From Halomontanus rarus (GTDB taxonomy: Archaea; Halobacteriota; Halobacteria; Halobacteriales; Natrialbaceae), in assembly GCF_017357405.1 (NCBI RefSeq), contig NZ_CP071598.1, positions 310,001 through 374,000 of the forward strand: a stretch of DNA of 64,000 bases. Reading direction: 5' to 3'. Positions 36,530-44,346 of this stretch are shown here, piece after piece. A program made the position numbers and the translations under genes. The notes beneath the pieces were generated by a model, which saw only the letters and a list, made by a program, of their open reading frames with translations, was not told where the DNA came from and ran no database searches. The first letter of the stretch is position 1, and the number at the start of each line of letters is the position of its first letter.

Positions 36530-36847
36530 ATGGCTAGCGAACACGAGCGCGCACACGAGGAGGCCGAACCGGTGACCGACCACGTCCACGAGAACTCGTG
36601 GTCCGCGAACCTGGAAAAACCGACCCACGCCGAGGATCGCGACCTGGTTCTCGAGCAGGCGGTCGACGCCGTCGAACACACCGCTCCCGGACACCACGTC
36701 AACCTCGTCACCCACGGGAACCACGGCCACCCCGAGGGATACCTCTACGACGAACTCGAGGCGGCGACCGACGGCGAGGAACTCGAGTGGGAGTACATCG
36801 ACCAGTGCGGCTGTGGTGGGCACGTGACCCGCGTACACGTCCGGTGA
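36530..36847 (+). CDS. CGCGG-family putative radical-SAM-modified RiPP precursor
   Basis: A 105-residue acidic, His-rich peptide. Its end, YIDQCGCGGHVTRVHV, is the hallmark of the CGCGG family of predicted ribosomal peptides that radical SAM/SPASM enzymes modify in haloarchaea; Cys93 and Cys95 lie in DQCGCGG. The upstream block ENSWSANLEKPTHAEDRDLV and HHVNLVTHGNHGHPEGYLYDELEAA also fits. The ATG at 36530 starts at the conserved MASEHERAHEE. No radical SAM gene is within this window. The family call rests on remembered motif. Confidence 0.7.
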   Translation: MASEHERAHEEAEPVTDHVHENSWSANLEKPTHAEDRDLVLEQAVDAVEHTAPGHHVNLVTHGNHGHPEGYLYDELEAATDGEELEWEYIDQCGCGGHVTRVHVR

Positions 36848-36956
36848 CCGGAGCCGGCGAGGCCCCGAAACCGTCGAATCGATTCGGGCAGATGGACCTG
36901 TTCGTCGCGCGTCGGGACCCCCTCCTTCAGAAACACCTCGAGCGATTACAGAGGTT

Positions 36957-36993
36957 CGAGGAGAAAGCCCACGACTTCAGTCGTGATTCCTCC
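36957..36993 (+). repeat. IS1341-type end hairpin (orphan)
   Basis: GAGGAGAAAGCC followed by the stem CACGACT...AGTCGTG (36970-36985, loop TC) and ATTCCTCC. This is the AAGCCCRCGACTTCAGTCG form of haloarchaeal IS200/IS605-type right ends. No tnpB is near it. Confidence 0.55.
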
Positions 36994-37011
36994 CGGCGAC
37001 AGAAATCTCCG

Positions 37012-37485
37012 TCATTCCGTTTCGTCCTCGAGTCGGAACGTCGTACGGATCGGTTCTGGGAGGGGCGGGCGTGGGGCCGTTTCGTGTCGTTCGATTTTCT
37101 CTGGTTTTCGCGTTCTCTGGTGAACGGCTCGCGCCATCGGAACGCCCTCGAGATAGTTGAAGTCTCCGAGGATGTCGGCACCGTACTCGGTAACGCCGTA
37201 GAATTTCCACGGCAAGCCGCGCTTTTCCCTGTTTGGGGGGTACTCGTAGATTGCAAGGATGTCCGCTTCGACGAGTACGTCCAACTGCTCTTCCACGGTC
37301 TTTTTCGACTTGCTCGGGACGAAATGGTTGATTTCAGCAGCTGACGCGAGGACGTTCGGGTGACCCAGAAGCGCCTGAACGATGCTGTGTCGAGTTTCCT
37401 GTGACAGCAGCTCCATCAGTTCGCGCTGCCGATCCAACGGATTTTCCTCGTGGTCGGGTTTGGAATGCGGGGAGATGTCGGCCAT
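37012..37485 (-). CDS. Winged-helix transcriptional regulator
   Basis: A 157-residue protein: RQRELMELLSQETRHSIVQALLGHPNVLASAAEINHFVPSKSKKTVEEQLDVLVEADIL is an ArsR/PadR-like winged helix, followed by FYGVTEYGADILGDFNYLEG and a basic C-terminal tail. The ATG at 37485 is preferred to the TTG at 37491. It is divergent from the unknown gene at 37587 with a 100-base intergenic, so it likely controls it. Similar haloarchaeal proteins are common near accessory genes. Confidence 0.75.
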   Translation of the reverse strand: MADISPHSKPDHEENPLDRQRELMELLSQETRHSIVQALLGHPNVLASAAEINHFVPSKSKKTVEEQLDVLVEADILAIYEYPPNREKRGLPWKFYGVTEYGADILGDFNYLEGVPMARAVHQRTRKPEKIERHETAPRPPLPEPIRTTFRLEDETE

Positions 37486-37586
37486 TGTCAACTAAACATA
37501 CGATGGCGGCGCACATAAGTACCCGGGGTTATCTTCCCTAAGTTAGACCAATATGGTTATTAGGCGAAATATCCACAGTAGTTAGT

Positions 37587-38333
37587 ATGGGAGACATACC
37601 GGAGAACACAGAAGAACTTACGGAGTTCATCCTGAACGACGTTCTCTACGGCCTCGAGCTCGACCCAATAGATAGTGAACGGCTCCTTTCGTATATGCGG
37701 GAGCGACACGAGCACCTCTTTGGCCCCCACTCGACGTATTTCGTGTTAGGAAGTTACGAATCACCGTTCAAGTATCGTCTCGACGAGGCGCTCGACGTGC
37801 TGAATCGCCGGTACGATGCCTACGCGTATCTGCTCGCCACCCAGCCCGACCTCGACGTATCGGACGACATTCCGGATCTGAAAGTGAAGTTCTTTCTTCA
37901 CGCCCTCTACGCGGATTCGATTCCGCTGATTCTCGAACACGACACTGGTGGAGCGGTCGCCGAATTTGGACGCGTCGAACGCCCGGCGCTACTCGACCGC
38001 ACGTACCTCTTCCCTCGAGCCAAGGAGGAACACTACGATGAGAACTCCGTGCTCACGACGCGAGACGCGATCCGTGCTCGGGCCGTCGAACTGGCGTATC
38101 ACGCTGACGACCTCGGCACGGAACTCGAGACGCTCGCCGAACGCGCTCGTGACCGCGGACTGGACGTCTCGACTCGAGACCTCGAATCGTACTTAGAGTC
38201 CGAACTGGGCGGTCGCACGCCGTCGTATAGCGGCGTGATAACCGATTCCCTCGTCCACCTCGAATCACTGAACCGCTGCTATTCGTGGACGACGACGGAG
38301 GAACTCGAAGACCAACTGACGAACGTTCCGTGA
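37587..38333 (+). CDS. Unknown protein with a nucleoside-deoxyribosyltransferase/TIR-like pattern
   Basis: A 248-residue cytosolic protein. Residues ~47-140 have the order of NDT/TIR-like folds: strand YFVLGSYESPFK, helix RLDEALDVLNRRYDAYAYLL, then IPLILEHDTGGAVAEFGRV (Glu after a turn, as in the catalytic or substrate site of those folds), then LLDRTYLFPR. The rest is all helical, with a coiled stretch near 165-200. No defined domain is certain. It is divergent from a winged-helix regulator and has an IS-type hairpin directly after it (38371-38410). Confidence 0.7.
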   Translation: MGDIPENTEELTEFILNDVLYGLELDPIDSERLLSYMRERHEHLFGPHSTYFVLGSYESPFKYRLDEALDVLNRRYDAYAYLLATQPDLDVSDDIPDLKVKFFLHALYADSIPLILEHDTGGAVAEFGRVERPALLDRTYLFPRAKEEHYDENSVLTTRDAIRARAVELAYHADDLGTELETLAERARDRGLDVSTRDLESYLESELGGRTPSYSGVITDSLVHLESLNRCYSWTTTEELEDQLTNVP

Positions 38334-38370
38334 TCAGTCTCGCAGACGCGACGTTCGGCCTGAAATCCCA

Positions 38371-38410
38371 TGGTGGGATTCCCGCGACTGTAGGCGCGGG
38401 AGGAGGTCAA
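38371..38410 (+). repeat. IS605-like right-end hairpin after gene 37587-38333
   Basis: GGATT followed by stem CCCGCG...CGCGGG (38381-38400, loop ACTGTAGG) and AGGAGGTCAA. Layout matches the tnpB right end at 41355. It lies 38 bases after the stop of the unknown gene. Confidence 0.5.
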
Positions 38411-38482
38411 TCGTAACGGTAGCCGTGTCGTAGGTATGCGACCCATTTTATGATACTTCGCACCAGATTGCGAGTATCAACC

Positions 38483-39253
38483 ATGGCGCAACTCGAGCGG
38501 CTGCGGGTGTATCCGGTCAAGGGACTCGACGGAATCGACCTCGAAGCGGCGACCGTGCTCGAGGGTGGGACGCTCGAGTTCGATCGGGAGTTCGCCCTCT
38601 TCGACTCGGACGGCGAGGTTCTCAACGGGAAGCGAACCGACGGGGTTCACGACCTCCGTACCGACTTCGATCCGGCGTCGTACGAACTGGCGATCGACCC
38701 GCCGACGAGTCGAAGGCGGCGGTTCGATCTCGCTGACGAACGGGAGGCGTGTGCGCGCTGGCTGGGGGAGTTTTTCGACGAGGACCTCGAGCTACGGCGG
38801 GACCGATCGACGGGGTACGTCGACCGACGGGAGATGGGACCGTCGGTCGTCAGCACCGCGACGCTCGAGACGGTCGCCTCGTGGTTCAACGAGTTGACCG
38901 TCGACGGTGTCCGGAGACGGCTCCGAGCGAACGTCGAAGTGTCGGGCGTTCCGCCGTTCTGGGAGGATCGGTTCGTCGGGGAGCACGCGCCGACGTTCGA
39001 GATCAGCGGCGTCACGTTCGAGGGCGTCACCCCGTGCGGGCGCTGTGTCGTCCCCCAGCGCGACCCCGACACCGGGGAACCCCTTCCCGATTTCAGGCGA
39101 CGGTTCGTCCGGAAACGGGAGGAGACGTTCCCCGAGTGGGCCGATCGGTCGGCGTTCGACCACTTCTACACGGTTATGCTCATCGCGCAGGTTCCGGACG
39201 CCGACCGCGGACGGCGTCTTCGGATCGGCGACGCCATCTCCACGAGCACCTGA
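38483..39253 (+). CDS. MOSC domain protein
   Basis: A 256-residue protein with MOSC N-terminal beta-barrel (LERLRVYPVKGLDGIDLE, ATVLEGGTLEFDREFALFD) and a MOSC core: WEDRFVGEHAPTFEISGVTFEGVTPCGRCVVPQRDPDTGE, which holds the conserved Cys (PCGRC) for molybdenum cofactor sulfur transfer. The ATG at 38483 is supported by the family N-terminus. Probable molybdenum-cofactor sulfurase or Moco-binding subunit. No Moco genes are adjacent. Confidence 0.9.
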   Translation: MAQLERLRVYPVKGLDGIDLEAATVLEGGTLEFDREFALFDSDGEVLNGKRTDGVHDLRTDFDPASYELAIDPPTSRRRRFDLADEREACARWLGEFFDEDLELRRDRSTGYVDRREMGPSVVSTATLETVASWFNELTVDGVRRRLRANVEVSGVPPFWEDRFVGEHAPTFEISGVTFEGVTPCGRCVVPQRDPDTGEPLPDFRRRFVRKREETFPEWADRSAFDHFYTVMLIAQVPDADRGRRLRIGDAISTST

Positions 39254-39308
39254 CGCGGCGCTCGAGTGAAACCCTGCGTACGAATCGGTCGAGCCGAGCG
39301 CTTCGAGC

Positions 39309-39559
39309 GGTGGACGCACGGCCGCTCTCGTGTGCCAGCGCGCCGACGTCGTCGTCGATTTCGCCGACTACGCGGGCGAGACGCTGTTGCTCCACAACGA
39401 CGCCCCGGCGAGGTGGTTCACGTCGCCGTCCACTTCGGGGAACACGACGGGCTGTTCACCGACCAGACGGGCGAGTATATGTGGCACTGCCACATGATCG
39501 AACACGAGGACCACGACATGATGCGCCCCTTCGAGGTGCTCCCCGACGACGAGACCTGA
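39309..39559 (+). pseudogene. Multicopper oxidase remnant with central deletion and frameshift
   Basis: The first frame reads RADVVVDFADYAGETLLLHNDAPA, a second-domain strand of three-domain multicopper oxidases. A second frame then continues GEVVHVAVHFGEHDGLFTDQTGEYMWHCHMIEHEDHDMMRPFEVL, the C-terminal type 1/type 3 copper motif. About 200 residues between them are missing and the frame changes at ~39410. No start is present. A dead bilirubin-oxidase/CotA-like enzyme. Confidence 0.75.
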
Positions 39560-40077
39560 GGCTAAGGACGGTTCTAACGGGGAAACCGAGCGTTCCGACT
39601 CGGTACCCTGACGGCCGGTCGTGGGGATGAGTGAATGAGAGAGCGGTATCTGGGTTCTGTTCGAATCCACATGCCCGTGAGTTTGGACGAAGCGGACGCG
39701 ACGCGGTCGGGACGCCGTCGAACCGACGGACGCGTTCGGAACTCGATAGGACCGTGACTCGACGACTCCCAGTTCCTCGTTCTCGAGATGGGCGGGGTCA
39801 CGATGCGACTCGGAGCGTCGGTCGCTGGGTTCCCCTCCTGTCCACTCGGGATGCCCAGTTCCTGAAGGAGATGCTTTAGTGAACTACCCCTGCCTACTTC
39901 GCGAAGCAGACGTCGGTCAGTGAAGAGACACTATCTATCTTTAAACAGCGAGAGAATCCCGCCTTTTAGGGCGGGCGTGAATCGCGTCACGCGACTACGA
40001 AATCCACTGCTCGATGACAGACCGGCTATTTAACGCTAATCCGAATCATTAAGTAGGTTTATCTACATAGTCTATGT
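39560..40077. other. Gene-poor spacer upstream of tnpB
   Basis: Holds an IS-type hairpin at 39955-39985 and AT-rich stretches at 40029-40075, but no convincing gene. Bases 39560-39900 look like degraded non-coding DNA. Confidence 0.4.
39955..39985 (+). repeat. IS605/IS1341-type end hairpin upstream of tnpB
   Basis: GAATCCCGCCTTTTAGGGCGGGCGTGAATCG: stem CCCGCC...GGCGGG, with loop TTTTAG, at 39958-39975. It is similar in layout to the other right-end hairpins, and so may be the right end of a neighbouring, lost element rather than part of the tnpB element at 40078. Confidence 0.45.
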
Positions 40078-41328
40078 ATGGCGATTCAGGCCACACGCAC
40101 CTACGTTGGTTCCATCCAGAACCAGCAACAGGTCTGCGATGGCCTCGACTCGCTCGGAGATTCCGCCTCAAAAATCTGGAACGTCGCACGATGGGCAGCC
40201 GACCGCGTATGGGACGAGATCGGGAAGATTCCCGACGAAGGAACGCTCAAATCGTACATGAAGAACCAGTCGTGCTGGAAAGACCTGAACGCACAATCCA
40301 GTCAGAAAGTCATTGAAGAACTTTCTGACGCTTTCCAGTCGTGGTTCGACCTACGACACAAGTTTGACGAGGCGAATCCGCCCGGCTACCGTAAACACGG
40401 CGACACGCGACCACGTAGCACGGTCACGTTCAAAGCAGACGGGTTCAAACACGACCCCGAAAATAACCGCGTCCGACTCTCCAAAGGCTCAAACCTCAAA
40501 GAACGCTGGTCGGACTTCATCCTCTGTGAGTACCAGATGCGCCCCGACGTTGACCTCTCGGAAGTCAACAAGGTGCAGAACGTTCGCGCTGTCTGGAACG
40601 GCGAGGAGTGGGAACTGCACTTCGTCTGCAAAGTCGAACTCGAAACGAACGACTCAGTAGGCGACGGAGTGGCGGGCATCGACCTTGGCATCAAGAACAT
40701 CGCCACAGTTGCGTTCCCCGACGAATACGTGCTGTATCCCGGCAACTCGCTCAAACAAGACAAGCACTACTTCAAACGTGCCGAATACGACACCGACGGT
40801 GAGAATGGTCCCTCGGAGAAATCGATGTGGGCACGCAGAAAACTCGCTGACCGTGAAACGCACTTCTACCACGCTCTCACGGACGCCATCATAACCGAGT
40901 GTGTCGAACGCGGTGTTGGAACACTCGCGGTGAGTTGGCCCGAGAAGGTGCGTGATTCTGACTGGGGGAAGACCGGCAACAAGAAACTCCACACGTGGGC
41001 GTTCGACCGCATCTACCAGTACCTCAACTACAAAGGCGAGATACGTGGCGTCGAGGTGCTGAAGGAGAACGAGTGGAACACCAGTAAGACCTGCTCACGA
41101 TGTGGTGACGACACAAAGTCGAACCGTGTTGAACGTGGCCTGTACGTCTGCTCATCGTGTGAGTTGGTAGCCAACGCGGATTGTAACGGTGCGGAGAATA
41201 TGCGCCAGAAGATAACTCCGAGTCCTCACGGCGAGGATAGGAGTAACGGCTGTGTGGCACAGCCATCGGCACACCTGTTCGACCGCGAGAGCGGGACGTT
41301 TCACACGAGAGAACAGGTCGTGTCGTAA
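40078..41328 (+). CDS. tnpB: TnpB, RNA-guided transposon nuclease (IS1341/IS605 family)
   Basis: A 416-residue TnpB. RuvC motif I is VAGIDLGIKNIATVAF (Asp ~200). The zinc finger is SKTCSRCGDD...LYVCSSCELVANADCNGAEN: four Cys (two CxxC) and RuvC III Asp in NADCN. RuvC motif II is unusual: where TnpB usually has IxIEDL, this has LAVSWPEKVRDSDW, so the Glu is shifted or lost. The rest is normal length, including the C-terminal GCVAQPSAHLFDRESG. Without tnpA it can move only in trans. Confidence 0.9.
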   Translation: MAIQATRTYVGSIQNQQQVCDGLDSLGDSASKIWNVARWAADRVWDEIGKIPDEGTLKSYMKNQSCWKDLNAQSSQKVIEELSDAFQSWFDLRHKFDEANPPGYRKHGDTRPRSTVTFKADGFKHDPENNRVRLSKGSNLKERWSDFILCEYQMRPDVDLSEVNKVQNVRAVWNGEEWELHFVCKVELETNDSVGDGVAGIDLGIKNIATVAFPDEYVLYPGNSLKQDKHYFKRAEYDTDGENGPSEKSMWARRKLADRETHFYHALTDAIITECVERGVGTLAVSWPEKVRDSDWGKTGNKKLHTWAFDRIYQYLNYKGEIRGVEVLKENEWNTSKTCSRCGDDTKSNRVERGLYVCSSCELVANADCNGAENMRQKITPSPHGEDRSNGCVAQPSAHLFDRESGTFHTREQVVS

Positions 41329-41354
41329 ACCAGCAAATATCCCACCTGCGGTAC

Positions 41355-41393
41355 GGGAAGCCTCGCCGTTTACGGCGAGGAGGATGTCACTGT
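41355..41393 (+). repeat. tnpB right end / guide-RNA scaffold hairpin
   Basis: GGGAAGCC, stem CCTCGCCG...CGGCGAGG (41361-41380), then AGGATGTCAC. It is 30 bases after the tnpB stop, the expected position for the omega-RNA scaffold and the right end. Reference for the orphan hairpins. Confidence 0.65.
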
Positions 41394-41968
41394 ATTGGCT
41401 GAGTTTGTGACTGGGTGTGCGAATTCTCATCTGTGGAGCTCGAAAGCGAGTCTGACGAAGAATCAGTGCTCGCGTCGACCGGTCGGGAAGGTGTCTCATC
41501 ATCCGTTTGGAAGTGAGACAACGCCGCTCCAGCGAAGGCACCGACAGTGATGACGGGAACAATTGACGCAAGCATTGCAACGTAAGAAGCCAGCAATAAG
41601 AAGAGGGAAAAACCATCGATTGACGTAACTGTGATTTCAGAGGACACCAGTGCTCCAGCAAGAGTGACTCCTCCGATACTTCCGAGAGCGATTGTACGGG
41701 CAACCCAGCGATAGTTGTGAGCCATATCGACGCGGTGGGCGATGGAGTACCCGAACGAAACCGCTACGACGAGTAGTACGAGTGGTTGTGCAATATTACT
41801 AAGAAGGTTGTACGTAGTTACGGTCTGTCCGGTCGTTCCAATCGTCGGAACCATGCCCTCGAAACCTCCATCAACCAATCTCCCGATGATTAATGGAGGA
41901 GCGTACTGGATGACAAAGCCGAGAATTCCAATGACAACGGATAGCCCACCAACGTGTTTCTTATCCAT
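41387..41968 (-). CDS. Membrane protein with disordered C-terminus
   Basis: A 193-residue protein with four hydrophobic helices (VVIGILGFVIQYAPPLIIG, LLSNIAQPLVLLVVAVSFGYSI, ARTIALGSIGGVTLAGALV, LFLLLASYVAMLASIVPVITVGAFAGAAL), then a Ser/Thr/Gln/Asp-rich tail. Its last codons overlap the IS right end. Function unknown. Lower GC than the rest of the window. Confidence 0.7.
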   Translation of the reverse strand: MDKKHVGGLSVVIGILGFVIQYAPPLIIGRLVDGGFEGMVPTIGTTGQTVTTYNLLSNIAQPLVLLVVAVSFGYSIAHRVDMAHNYRWVARTIALGSIGGVTLAGALVSSEITVTSIDGFSLFLLLASYVAMLASIVPVITVGAFAGAALSHFQTDDETPSRPVDASTDSSSDSLSSSTDENSHTQSQTQPIQ

Positions 41969-42040
41969 AATATCTACACCAGCTATTGTCCGATAAGTGT
42001 TTGTACACTATATCATTCAGAACGGTCACACCCACAGATT

Positions 42041-42102
42041 CACATGCAGTCCATTGTTCTTCTTTGCAGCCGAGCTCGAATCTCTTGCTTAGTATAGGTC
42101 AC
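42041..42102. repeat. Intergenic repeat copy A
   Basis: Contains TTCTTTGCAGCCG and TTGCTTAGTATAGG; the same parts recur in copies B and C (42590, 43208), each in the gap between successive minus-strand genes. Confidence 0.5.
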
Positions 42103-42125
42103 TCACTTAGCAGACAGGCTGGCAA

Positions 42126-42503
42126 TTAATCGTCTTGCTCAACCCATCCTTGTACTTCGTCACCGGGTTCGAGAACAACTAAAGCACTCGAACGCCGATC
42201 TCCATCTGGGGGGATATCGTGCATATCGTCCCAGACAAGTTCTCCATCGACGTGACACCGAACAGTTAGTGTTCCCTGGGTCTCAAATCGTTTGACCCGC
42301 CAATCGTCACCAGATTCGACGGTTTTCGGCCCGTATGTACTTTCTTCACCGTCAAGGTCGAGTTCAACCGAGACTTCGTGGTTTGACACCCGTTCGTTCA
42401 AGATAATGATGAGATGATCTGAGGAACTTATCAATTCAGAACAACCTGCAACCAAACCCGCTGCCCAAACTCCTGCTCCAGCGAGTACAGCACGTCGATT
42501 AAT
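42126..42503 (-). CDS. Small Tat lipoprotein, start codon uncertain
   Basis: The minus frame reads INRRAVLAGAGVWAAGLVAGCSELISSSD: a Tat motif followed by a lipobox, which is a complete signal peptide. No ATG, GTG or TTG precedes it; a TAA lies 5 codons upstream (42516) and the first codon of the signal is ATT (42501-42503). The first conventional start, TTG at 42455, removes the signal peptide before the lipobox. The mature 100 residues form a beta-rich protein (VELDLDGEEST, TLTVRCHVDGELVW). An ATT start or loss of the ATG is the explanation. Confidence 0.6.
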   Translation of the reverse strand: MNRRAVLAGAGVWAAGLVAGCSELISSSDHLIIILNERVSNHEVSVELDLDGEESTYGPKTVESGDDWRVKRFETQGTLTVRCHVDGELVWDDMHDIPPDGDRRSSALVVLEPGDEVQGWVEQDD

Positions 42504-42589
42504 GATATATTTTTATAATAGTGCGGGTATAAGTTTTCCCTACGATTAAACTGTTAGATATTCTGTATGGTTTGTTCCGTTTGCAGATC

Positions 42590-42655
42590 CATATAGCAAA
42601 TCACTGTGCTTCTTTGCAGCCGGTCTCAGATCGATTCACCTGCTCAGTATAGAAC
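42590..42655. repeat. Intergenic repeat copy B
   Basis: Shares CTTCTTTGCAGCCG with copy A and CTGCTCAGTATAG with the A/C consensus. Confidence 0.5.
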
Positions 42656-42678
42656 AGAGATACAGCAACCAGTCTATT

Positions 42679-43122
42679 TCAATAATTTTGCTTAAATTCG
42701 ATATACGGCTCAGTGCCATCTAGTTCAGTGCGAATTTCAATAAAAAGTGTATCTGTACGCTCATCATCTCCCTTCAACGCAGGATAAAAAGGATACGTAG
42801 CCCTCGTTGCGGGTGCAGTCTCCAAATTCACTCTGACTATGTATTTGTCACTCTCTAGGATTTCTTCCTCTATATGTTGGTACGCTGCATCATCTTCTGG
42901 AGGTGTAGAAAGATCGTACCGTTCCCTCAATATAATCGCCTCACGATACTTATCCGCCTCTGTACGGTATATATCGATATTCATCTCATGTTCTGTGGAA
43001 TCGAAGTTCAACAGAGTTAATGTGAGATAACTGTTGTCTGATAATAATCCAGTACAACCCGAAACCGCTACTGAACCCACGCTTCCGCCCAAAGAAAGTG
43101 CCTTTCTCCGAGTTAACTTCAT
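42679..43122 (-). CDS. Small Tat lipoprotein
   Basis: A 147-residue exported protein: TRRKALSLGGSVGSVAVSGC is a Tat signal and lipobox. The mature part is a short immunoglobulin-like beta domain (YLTLTLLNFDSTEHEMNIDIYR, KYIVRVNLE) with a tail of unknown fold. The AT content is higher than in neighbours. It is one of two small lipoproteins side by side, of unknown role. Confidence 0.75.
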   Translation of the reverse strand: MKLTRRKALSLGGSVGSVAVSGCTGLLSDNSYLTLTLLNFDSTEHEMNIDIYRTEADKYREAIILRERYDLSTPPEDDAAYQHIEEEILESDKYIVRVNLETAPATRATYPFYPALKGDDERTDTLFIEIRTELDGTEPYIEFKQNY

Positions 43123-43207
43123 ACTTTAACCAACTCCAAAGTAATTATATGCTTTCTGATGTCCCGTATTGGTCAATCACACTCCCCCGCTGAACTACAT
43201 GCGACAT

Positions 43208-43293
43208 TCGCACGTGCACTAAGCAAAGTCCTCGTCCAACTCTACGTGCGATCTCAAACAGAGATGATTTGCTTAATATAGGCGAGCGACGTA
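43208..43293. repeat. Intergenic repeat copy C
   Basis: Diverged copy: AAGCAAAGTC ... GATCTCAAACAGAGATGATTTGCTTAATATAGGCG. The end TTGCTTAATATAGG is the best conserved part. Confidence 0.4.
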
Positions 43294-43407
43294 CCACGGT
43301 TGATCGGTAATATATTTGTAACTCGTCATGACCAGCCGCGGAATACGAAGAATGTGTACAGCAGTGTGGAATCTACAAGGGACGTAGCTCGCTCGAGAGT
43401 TCGGCCG

Positions 43408-44346
43408 TTATTTGTCTCCGCTGAACTGCTTGAAGTCCTCGATAGTGATGGCGATCGCGTCCCGATCCGGTACGTCACGGACCGCGAATGCCGTTGGGTA
43501 CGTTCCTGCTCTCGCATACGTCTCGGGCTGAGCGATCGTTCGACGGTCAGTCTCCGAGTGCTCTAAGAGGAACTCCCGAGTGATCATCGGTTCTACGAAC
43601 GTCAGTTCCGCGGTGCCGTCGCCATCTGGGTCATAAGCACCCCAAATGAGCGTGTTGCTGAACTCCCCGCCGGTCATCTCGGGGACGGAGGGATCGACCA
43701 TATGCTCGCCCATATCGGTGATGACTCGCTCCTCTACGACTGGTCCTCGAGCGTATCCCGCAGGAATATATCTACTCGGAAGGTCGTATGTCGGCGCGGC
43801 CGACCCGGTGATGGCGTCGACAGTATCGGTCGAGAGCATGTGGAAGTGGATGTCGAAGTGAGGCACTTCCCAGCTCCCCGGCGGTGGGTGTCCATCCGGA
43901 TTCCAGTTTAGCCCGAGGAAGGTAAAGGGCGTCGCCGAGGTTTGCGGGAATGGGAGAAAGAATTCCTGGGACCACTTGTGGTGGATGATGACCGATTCGC
44001 CGTTAGGGCCGTACTTGTCCGTGTAGTTCTCCGGGCCCGATTGTTCGAGTGCTGGGGCCGACGGAAGTCCCTCGAGGGCAGCTCGTTCCACGAACATCCC
44101 GTGGTACTTGGGGCGTCCTGACGGTGTGACGGTCGTGAACGTCCGTACCTCGCCATTCCCCAAGTTCACGGGAGTTCCCCACTCGGTAATGCCGTCGGGT
44201 GGGAACGTATCGCCTGCATCTGCGCTCGCCAGTCCACTCGTCCCGATGGCCGTTCCAGTAGCAGCCATGGTCCCGAGGAACCGTCGTCTGCCGATGTGGA
44301 CTCGGTCAATACCAGCTCTCAGTTCTCGTGTGTTCTCTCGTATCAT
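43408..44346 (-). CDS. Secreted DUF5602/TTHB210-like protein
   Basis: A 312-residue protein with a Tat signal (RRRFLGTMAATGTAIG, residues ~20-44), no lipobox. The mature part has PKYHGMFVERAALEGLP, PHFDIHFHMLS (His-rich strand) and YIPAGYARGPVVEERVITDMGEHMVDPSVPE, which fits the TTHB210-like domain. The His clusters suggest metal binding. No close partner genes. Family call from the motif pattern only. Confidence 0.7.
   Translation of the reverse strand: MIRENTRELRAGIDRVHIGRRRFLGTMAATGTAIGTSGLASADAGDTFPPDGITEWGTPVNLGNGEVRTFTTVTPSGRPKYHGMFVERAALEGLPSAPALEQSGPENYTDKYGPNGESVIIHHKWSQEFFLPFPQTSATPFTFLGLNWNPDGHPPPGSWEVPHFDIHFHMLSTDTVDAITGSAAPTYDLPSRYIPAGYARGPVVEERVITDMGEHMVDPSVPEMTGGEFSNTLIWGAYDPDGDGTAELTFVEPMITREFLLEHSETDRRTIAQPETYARAGTYPTAFAVRDVPDRDAIAITIEDFKQFSGDK

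Larger units (their letters stand above)
40040..41393 (+). mobile_element. IS1341-type (tnpB-only IS605 family) element
   Basis: The tnpB gene and the following right-end hairpin (41355-41393) define the element; there is no tnpA. The left boundary is not determined and is placed at the AT-rich region just upstream of tnpB. The right end overlaps the 3' end of the membrane protein gene 41387-41968, so the insertion reaches into its tail. Confidence 0.6.
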
